Assembly (NCBI RefSeq): GCF_001641695.1
Contig: NZ_LSEF01000026.1
Location: 63,405-127,404, forward strand
Origin: Bradyrhizobium neotropicale
Lineage (GTDB): Bacteria; Pseudomonadota; Alphaproteobacteria; Rhizobiales; Xanthobacteraceae
Reading direction: 5' to 3'
DNA length: 64,000 nt
Within the stretch, counting starts at the first letter, position 1. Each line of letters opens with the position of its first letter. The notes beneath the pieces were generated by a model, which ran no database searches, was not told the origin of the DNA, and saw nothing but the letters and a program-made list of their open reading frames with translations. Shown here one piece after another: positions 58,492 through 64,000 of this stretch. Made by a program: the position numbers and the translations under genes.

Positions 58492-59544
58492 GTGTCGGTT
58501 CGAGGCGTCCGACAAATCAGTCCTGCAGCTAACCAGAAGGAGATTGCGCTGCTTATACGATTCTTGTCGATTCCCGCCGCCGTCCTGGCCGGATGCTTCG
58601 GCCTTCAGGCACGCGCCGAGCCACTTCTGGTCTCTCAATCCGGCGGCAGAGCCTACCGCTCCGTACAGGAGGCCATAGACGCCTTACCAGCGCTGGGCGG
58701 CGATATCCTGATAGCGCCGGGCATCTATCGTGAGAAGATCAAGGTGTTCAAACCCGGCGTTCATCTGCGGGGCACTGGAAAGAGGCCGAACGATACAATT
58801 TTACTCTATGGCGACGGTGCCATCAAAGTGGGAGGAACCTCGCATTCCGCGACCTTGGAATCGTCTGGAGACGACTTTCGGCTCGACAATCTGAGCATCC
58901 AAAACGATTACTCGCAAAATCCCGACAATCCGCCGTCGCAGGCCGTGGCATTGTCGCTTGTCGGAGACAGGAACGTTATCACTCGCGTCCGCCTGCTGGG
59001 CGCACAGGACACGCTGTTTGCAGGTAGCAAGTCGAAGGGCAAAATGTCGCGGCAATACTTCTCGGACTGCTACATCGAGGGACACGTGGACTTCGTATTC
59101 GGCAATGCCAGGGCCTATTTTGATCACTGTGAGTTGCACGGCATTGCTAATCACGCCGTCGTCTACACTGCTCAAAGCAAGGACGCGCCGGATCAGGACA
59201 GTGCCTATGTCTTCGATCATTGCATCCTGACGGCTGATCCTCGTGCACACGAAATTGTGCTCGGTCGCCCCTGGCGCCCTTACGCAACGGTGATTTTCCT
59301 CTTCACCAAGATGGATGCGCCGGTGATCGCAGAAGGCTGGAGCGAGTGGGATCGCGACAAGACCGAGAGACTGAAGACAGCCTTTTATGCCGAATACAAA
59401 TCGACGGGTATCGGGGCCACTCCCGGACGACGCGAGCCTTACTCCCATCAGCTGACAGACAGCGAAGCCGGAGGATGGTCGCTAAGGGCATTTTTCGGCA
59501 ACGACACCGCCTGGCTTCCAGCCGGCAATCAAGATATGAAATAG
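58492..59544 (+). CDS. Pectin methylesterase (CE8), secreted
   Basis: The product has 350 residues from GTG at 58492. AAGGAG at 58537-58542 suggests a later non-ATG start, just before the signal peptide LLIRFLSIPAAVLAGCFGLQ. The CE8 motifs are all present: GTSHSATLESSGDDF, QAVALSLVGDR, LGAQDTLFAGS (catalytic acid/base), CYIEGHVDFVFGNARAYFD (nucleophile Asp) and IVLGRPWRPYATVIF. It removes methyl groups from pectin, preparing it for polygalacturonase, encoded convergently 70 bp away. Confidence 0.88.
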   Translation: MSVRGVRQISPAANQKEIALLIRFLSIPAAVLAGCFGLQARAEPLLVSQSGGRAYRSVQEAIDALPALGGDILIAPGIYREKIKVFKPGVHLRGTGKRPNDTILLYGDGAIKVGGTSHSATLESSGDDFRLDNLSIQNDYSQNPDNPPSQAVALSLVGDRNVITRVRLLGAQDTLFAGSKSKGKMSRQYFSDCYIEGHVDFVFGNARAYFDHCELHGIANHAVVYTAQSKDAPDQDSAYVFDHCILTADPRAHEIVLGRPWRPYATVIFLFTKMDAPVIAEGWSEWDRDKTERLKTAFYAEYKSTGIGATPGRREPYSHQLTDSEAGGWSLRAFFGNDTAWLPAGNQDMK

Positions 59545-59613
59545 GAGCAGCCATGGCGTCTTGGACCGCTTGCCGCCGCTTTGGTCTCACGACGACCGGT
59601 CCAAGGAAAGATG

Positions 59614-60609
59614 TCAGCGAAATGCCTTGGCGCATCCGACCCACGAGCCTGAGGCCGGCGCGCCAGCTGCCCCCTGCAAAGGCGGCCAAATGCCGGAAGC
59701 CGCCACATCGGCATTCTCCACCTGCCAGGTTGCGCGATCGGAAAATCGCACGTCGTCAAGCAGGAGCTTCAGAGCGTGCCCCTGGTCCAGTCCGCGCATG
59801 ACCAATATCGAGATATGGCGGCTAGGGCCGTTGTTGCCGGCTTTGATGGCCACATTATCATCGCCGGTGCGGATAGAGCTGTGGGTGATGGTCACATCCT
59901 CGCTTGCGCCCGGATCGATCCCATCGGTGTTGCGGGCGTCGGCCGGGGCATCGATGGTGACGCCCCAGAACGTCGCACCTTCGACCCGGTTCATCGCCAC
60001 GTGGAAGTTCGCCGCATTGCGCAAGGTGATGCGGTGGAAGGCAATGTCTTGTGCATGATCGATCTGTATGAGGCGCGGGACGTTCTGATTGCCGCCCTCG
60101 CTTTGCGCGCGCCGCGCCAGCTGCCACCAAGTCTCTTTGGTGCCAGTCATGACCGCACCGCCCTGGCCATCGATGGAGCCCTCCCCCATGACGCCGCCGC
60201 CGCGCGTCTTCGAAAAGCTGATGAACGGGCGACAGCCGTCTCCTCTGCGATCGATGCGACCGCAGCTTCTTGGGCCCTTGTCATAGAGGGTCGGGTCGGC
60301 GATCGCAAAAAGTGTCGCGCCGCGCTCGATCCAGAGCGTTACGCCGGATTTCATCTCAAGAGGGCCTGCGAGAAAGGCCCCGCCTGACAAATAGACAGCT
60401 GCGCCGGCGCGACAGTGGGCAATGGCCTCTTGTAGCCTGGCCGTCTCGTTCGTGCTGGAGGGCACCAGGCGGGCGCAGACGTCTGTGGGCGCAACGGGTT
60501 GGACGACGTGGCGGCGATCTTGCGCCTGGGCGACGGCGTAAAGAGCCAGCACGATAACGGCGGACAGCAATGGCGGGTAGCGGAGGGCATTTCTCATCGA
60601 TAGCGCCAT
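59614..60609 (-). CDS. GH28 polygalacturonase with an internal deletion
   Basis: The product has 331 residues, about 100 fewer than usual. A signal peptide (LLSAVIVLALYAVAQAQ) and GAGGTGA ribosome site are present. GH28 motifs GGGVMGEGSIDGQGG, NTDGIDPGASEDVTITHSSI and RTGDDNVAIKAG carry the catalytic Asp residues. After ILVMRGLDQGHAL the normal GHGMSIGSE and RIK segments are missing; the frame joins directly to KLLLDDVRFSDRATWQVENA. The loss includes the catalytic-site His/Lys region, so activity is doubtful. Confidence 0.82.
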   Translation of the reverse strand: MALSMRNALRYPPLLSAVIVLALYAVAQAQDRRHVVQPVAPTDVCARLVPSSTNETARLQEAIAHCRAGAAVYLSGGAFLAGPLEMKSGVTLWIERGATLFAIADPTLYDKGPRSCGRIDRRGDGCRPFISFSKTRGGGVMGEGSIDGQGGAVMTGTKETWWQLARRAQSEGGNQNVPRLIQIDHAQDIAFHRITLRNAANFHVAMNRVEGATFWGVTIDAPADARNTDGIDPGASEDVTITHSSIRTGDDNVAIKAGNNGPSRHISILVMRGLDQGHALKLLLDDVRFSDRATWQVENADVAASGIWPPLQGAAGAPASGSWVGCAKAFR

Positions 60610-60718
60610 ATGTCTTGCTCACCTCGCTTGGAGTGGCTGATCAATCGTGAAGCGGAGCGCCGCAGCTCGTCTGATCCGGAGGCACAGCGCCAGGTGCTCG
60701 AACTAGCTCGGAGACGAC

Positions 60719-62545
60719 CTATTCGACGGTCACCGATTTCGCCAGATTGCGCGGCTGGTCGACATCCGTGCCGATCATCATCGCAGCATGATAGGCCAAA
60801 AGCTGGACCGGGATGGCATAGACCATCGGTGCAAACGTGGCAGCCATATCCGGGAGCACGATGGTGGCGAGCGTGTGTGCTATTGCTTCCGAGGCACCCT
60901 TCGCATCCGTCATGAGGATGATGTTGCCGCCACGTGCTGCGACTTCCTGCATGTTCGAGACAGTCTTATGGAATACCTGATCATACGGCGCAATCGCCAC
61001 CACCGGCATGTTCTCGCCAATGAGGGCAATCGGTCCGTGCTTAAGCTCGCCGGCGGCGTAGCCTTCCGCGTGGATGTAGGAGATTTCCTTCAGTTTCAGC
61101 GCGCCTTCGAGCGCCAGCGGGAACGAAGTGCCGCGGCCAAGGTAGAGCACGTCGCGCGATTTGGCGATCTCGCGTGCGACCTTTTCGATCTGGGGCTCGC
61201 TCCCAAGCGCGGCGGCAATCAGCCTTGGGATCTCCAACAATTCCCGCACGAGCCGGATCTCATCTGACTCGGACAGCTCGCCGCGAGCCTTTCCCGCCGC
61301 CACGGCGAGCGCTGCCAGCACCATGAGCTGGCCTGTAAATGCTTTGGTCGAGGCGACTCCGATCTCCGGACCGGCGAACGTCTGCAGCACGGTCTCGCTC
61401 TCGCGCGCAATGCTCGAGGTCGGCACGTTGACGACCGAGAGCGTGTGCACCTGTTGTGTTTTGGCATAGCGCAGCGCCGCGAGCGTATCGGCCGTCTCGC
61501 CCGATTGTGAGATGAAGATTGCGAGATCGCCCTTTCGCAGAAGCGGCTCGCGATAGCGGAACTCTGAGGCGACGTCGAGTTCGACCGACATACGGGCGAG
61601 CTGCTCGAACCAATATTTGGCAATAGAGCCGGCATAGCTTGCGGTGCCGCAAGCCGTGATCGAGATCCGCTGAATGTCCGAAAAGTGAAAGGGCAGTTCT
61701 TGCGACAGCTTAATGCGCTCGGCCGTCACGTCGACATAGCGCGCTAGCGTGCGGCCCATCACCTCCGGCTGCTCATGAATTTCCTTGGCCATGAAGTGGC
61801 GGTAGTTCGCCTTGTCTACCGGGAACGGCGATATGTCGGATTTCAGCACCTCGCGGCGGGCAAGCCTATCTTGCGCGTCATAAATCACGCTCTCGTTCCG
61901 CGTCAGCACGGCCCAGTCGCCTTCTTCAAGATAGCAGATGTCTTCGGTGAGCTGCGCGAGCGCCATGGCGTCCGAGCCCAGATACATCTCGCCGCGGCCA
62001 TATCCGATCGCGAGCGGCGAGCCCTTGCGGGCGCCGATCATGAGATCATCATGGCCCTTGAACAAGAAGACGAGCGCAAAGGTGCCCTGTAGCCTCGGCA
62101 AGGATGCCTTCACCGCCTCTTGCGGCGAATAACCCCGTTTCAGATAGAATTCGACAAGCTGCGCAACCGCCTCGGTATCGGTTTCGGAGACGAATCTGGC
62201 GCCTTCGGCTTCGAGCTCGGCACGCAGCTCGCGGAAGTTTTCGATGATGCCGTTATGGACCACGGCAACATTCGCGGTTATTTGGGGATGCGCGTTGCTT
62301 TCCGTCGGTCTGCCATGTGTAGCCCACCTGGTGTGGCCGATCCCGGTGTGTCCGCCCACCGGCCCCTCTCGCAAACAGTGCTCGAGATTGTTCAGCTTGC
62401 CTACGGAACGCCGGCAGGTAAGGGCTCCGTGCTCCAGCGTCGCAATACCTGCAGAATCATAGCCGCGATATGCGAGCCGTCTGAGTGAATCGATCAAACG
62501 ATCCACAACCGGTTCGCGGCCCACAATACCAATAATGCCACACAC
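60719..62545 (-). CDS. glmS: Glutamine:fructose-6-phosphate aminotransferase (GlmS/NodM)
   Basis: The product has 608 residues from GTG, giving the obligatory MCGIIG start with nucleophile Cys. The glutaminase domain has HTRWATHGRPTESNAHP and HNGIIENFREL; the two SIS domains have ITACGTASYAGSIAKYWFEQ, ISQSGETADTLAALRYAK and YLGRGTSFPLALEGALKLKE. The C-terminus ends LAKSVTVE as usual. It makes glucosamine-6-phosphate. In symbiosis islands a second copy is NodM, supplying Nod-factor precursors; no nod box is visible upstream, so nodM is only a possibility. Confidence 0.95.
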   Translation of the reverse strand: MCGIIGIVGREPVVDRLIDSLRRLAYRGYDSAGIATLEHGALTCRRSVGKLNNLEHCLREGPVGGHTGIGHTRWATHGRPTESNAHPQITANVAVVHNGIIENFRELRAELEAEGARFVSETDTEAVAQLVEFYLKRGYSPQEAVKASLPRLQGTFALVFLFKGHDDLMIGARKGSPLAIGYGRGEMYLGSDAMALAQLTEDICYLEEGDWAVLTRNESVIYDAQDRLARREVLKSDISPFPVDKANYRHFMAKEIHEQPEVMGRTLARYVDVTAERIKLSQELPFHFSDIQRISITACGTASYAGSIAKYWFEQLARMSVELDVASEFRYREPLLRKGDLAIFISQSGETADTLAALRYAKTQQVHTLSVVNVPTSSIARESETVLQTFAGPEIGVASTKAFTGQLMVLAALAVAAGKARGELSESDEIRLVRELLEIPRLIAAALGSEPQIEKVAREIAKSRDVLYLGRGTSFPLALEGALKLKEISYIHAEGYAAGELKHGPIALIGENMPVVAIAPYDQVFHKTVSNMQEVAARGGNIILMTDAKGASEAIAHTLATIVLPDMAATFAPMVYAIPVQLLAYHAAMMIGTDVDQPRNLAKSVTVE

Positions 62546-62701
62546 GACGGTAACGAACTCCAGCTCGAATCATCTTCAAAAACGGCAAGCGTCACTCACG
62601 AAATTCACGCGTCAGGACCAGCTGTCAGTCCTGCAGAACGGCAATAAGGTACGACCGCCCGCCGCTGTCAGCCCCAACAGCTTTGAGCAATCGTGCGCAA
62701 G

Positions 62702-63032
62702 CTACTTCCTCAAGAGTTCTGCGGTCATCAGCTGCCCCACCCGCAGCGCAGCTCTGGCAAATGAGATCGAGTACCAGCAGGACGCAGCCACCAAGGACGT
62801 GAAAGCTCTCACATGGGCCGAATAGTCGAGCGCTCCGCCACTCTCGGATCCTGTCATAAGTCGCCACGGCATAAACAGGCGCCTCGTCTGCTCGTGAAGA
62901 TAACAATCGTAATCGCAGTAAGGCTGCCCGCGTAGACATATCGCGTACGTAGCCTCCTTCGAGGGGGCGGTGACACTCCGCGCAGAGGGAGACTCCGTAC
63001 GGCATCCTACGATTCACTAATATGCACTTCAT
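62702..63032 (-). pseudogene. Small cysteine-rich protein with a frameshift
   Basis: The first frame has MKCILVNRRMPYGVSLCAEC and HRPLEGGYVRDMSTRAA. The second continues YCDYDCYLHEQTRRLFMPWR and LMTGSESGGALDYSAHVRAF, ending TAELLRK. CAEC plus YCDYDCY would form a zinc-binding pair, and SLCAECHRPLxxGYVRD followed by YC is what I recall from Bradyrhizobium hypothetical proteins. The single lesion is near 62922. Confidence 0.55.
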
Positions 63033-63791
63033 GATTGCCGGCCAGTTCTGCACCAGATCGATTCCTGATGCTCTGCTCCGATTCTCGGTCGCAGGGCAAA
63101 GCTGCGCATCACAGACGCTCTTGCCTCGCACTGGTCTTCTCCGCATCTAGCTGTGCCGCAGATAAGCCCCTTGAGTCGGCTGAGAGCTGGCGCGAGGATC
63201 TTGCCACCGCATCAGAATGGCTCGAGCGCGTAAGAAGGACCTCTCTCGCACTCAAGGAGGCCGGTCCCCTCATCTCCGTCAATCGGTTTGACGACGTGCG
63301 GAGATGCGAGCCCTTGGCCCGGCTGAAAAGCTCCTGGCGTTTGCGTCGGCTCGTTACGAGGAGGACGCAGGTTCAGTTGCTCGGAGGGCGCGAGCCTCGC
63401 ACCAAAGAGCCATGCAAGGTTCGCCGACCACCAGATTTCCGGACGGATTGCGGTGTGGGATCGGGGCCATCCAGCTTGCCAATACGGGAAGAATGCTAGG
63501 CGAAGTCGCCATATGCCTCGTTCGACAGTCCGCACACAGGCCAGAATTGCGCGAAACGGAGGCGCCAGAATTGTCAATCATTGAAACGAGCTCAACTAGT
63601 CAGACCGATGGCTCTATATTGGTCAGCCTCCACAATCAGTAAAATCAATTGTTTTGATACGATCCATCCATCCTAGATATGTATTCTTGCAGTCGGCTTC
63701 GCCCACAGCCACCGGGCGAGGCTTTCAGCCTCCCCGCGCACCCACAAATTGGCGAATCGGGTCGCGCATCCGGTGCCAAGCTCGTCCGGCC
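63033..63791. other. No recognisable gene
   Basis: Overlapping frames on both strands show no family features. I see no RNA gene or repeat. Confidence 0.35.
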
Positions 63792-63986
63792 TCACCTCTC
63801 ATCGCTCTCCCGCTCATAAGCGGCGTTGACGTCCTCACACAGCTCGTTAAGGTATCGTTTCCAGCCGGCCGGCCCCGCGCGTCCGATGGTGGCATCGATC
63901 GCTGACAAATCGATTGCACGGAGAATGCGCCTGAATACATCATGATCGGATATAGCGCGACGATCTGGGTGGGAAGAGTGCGACAA
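63792..63986 (-). CDS. Possible small hypothetical protein at the right edge
   Basis: The product has 64 residues: VFRRILRAIDLSAIDATIGR and GPAGWKRYLNELCEDVNAAY followed by ERESDER. The helical, acidic C-terminus looks protein-like, but no family is recognised and the ORF is short. Confidence 0.3.
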   Translation of the reverse strand: MSHSSHPDRRAISDHDVFRRILRAIDLSAIDATIGRAGPAGWKRYLNELCEDVNAAYERESDER

Positions 63987-64000
63987 TCAATGGGTCTTCC

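Noticed and set aside
58478..58495. Possible tts box (TtsI site) before pectinesterase
   Set aside because: Only the CGTCAG and TCGA parts resemble the motif, and it overlaps the annotated start.
62546..62850. nod box upstream of glmS/nodM
   Set aside because: No conserved nod-box segments found on the relevant strand.

Overview
The window looks like part of a Bradyrhizobium-type nitrogen-fixation (nif/fix) island. The basis is high GC, an almost complete set of alphaproteobacterial nif operons (nifHDKENX, nifB-fdxN-nifZ, nifSU/nifT, nifHQ, nifVW, fixBCX), NifA/sigma-54 promoters, DUF3024 and DUF269 companions, and many insertion sequences and decayed genes. No nod genes and no convincing nod box were seen, so nodulation cannot be inferred from this window. 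The genus is inferred from gene content only.

Left flank (1-26140). A group II intron whose reverse transcriptase runs off the left edge sits antisense inside an IS5-family transposase gene. Decayed or small genes follow: a DUF4145 pseudogene, a zinc-ribbon protein and an SDR relic. Then come a secreted polysaccharide deacetylase, a DUF938 methyltransferase, a diheme cytochrome c peroxidase divergent from an AA10 lytic polysaccharide monooxygenase, a hipBA toxin-antitoxin pair, an OprB-type porin and a TauD-type dioxygenase. A biotin-dependent carboxylase operon (biotin carboxylase, biotin carrier, carboxyltransferase) is followed by an acyl-CoA synthetase broken by an in-frame TAG. A Fic toxin with its small antitoxin borders the fix genes.

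Nif/fix core (26199-54600). Nearly all of it is on the minus strand, in five operons read right to left: nifH2-nifD-nifK-nifE-nifN-nifX-DUF269-CCE_0567-fdxB; iscA-nifU(C-terminal type)-nifS-nifT-SIR2-like; nifB-fdxN-orf-nifZ-nifZ'-DUF3024; nifH1-nifQ; and nifV-nifW-(decayed fixA)-fixB-fixC-fixX. I located -24/-12 promoters with TGT-N10-ACA upstream activator sites for nifH2, nifB, nifH1, nifV and the iscA operon. One activator site appears to be shared between the iscA operon and a divergent 196-codon gene of unknown function. The operons cover Fe-S assembly (NifS, IscA, NifU), FeMo-cofactor synthesis (NifB, NifE, NifN, NifX, NifQ, NifV), nitrogenase structure and maturation (NifH, NifD, NifK, NifW, NifZ, NifT) and electron supply (FixBCX, FdxN, FdxB). 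An IS630-family element carrying a LexA-like passenger gene lies between nifQ and nifV.

Right flank (54872-64000). It holds an SDR oxidoreductase with a possible sigma-54 promoter, an NYN-domain protein, QueD, a frameshifted NTF2-like gene, a pectin methylesterase, an internally deleted GH28 polygalacturonase, a full-length GlmS/NodM-type aminotransferase and a frameshifted small cysteine-rich gene. At least eleven genes in the window carry frameshifts, in-frame stops or deletions. This fits a symbiosis-island-like accessory region, although sequencing errors cannot be excluded for the single-base cases.
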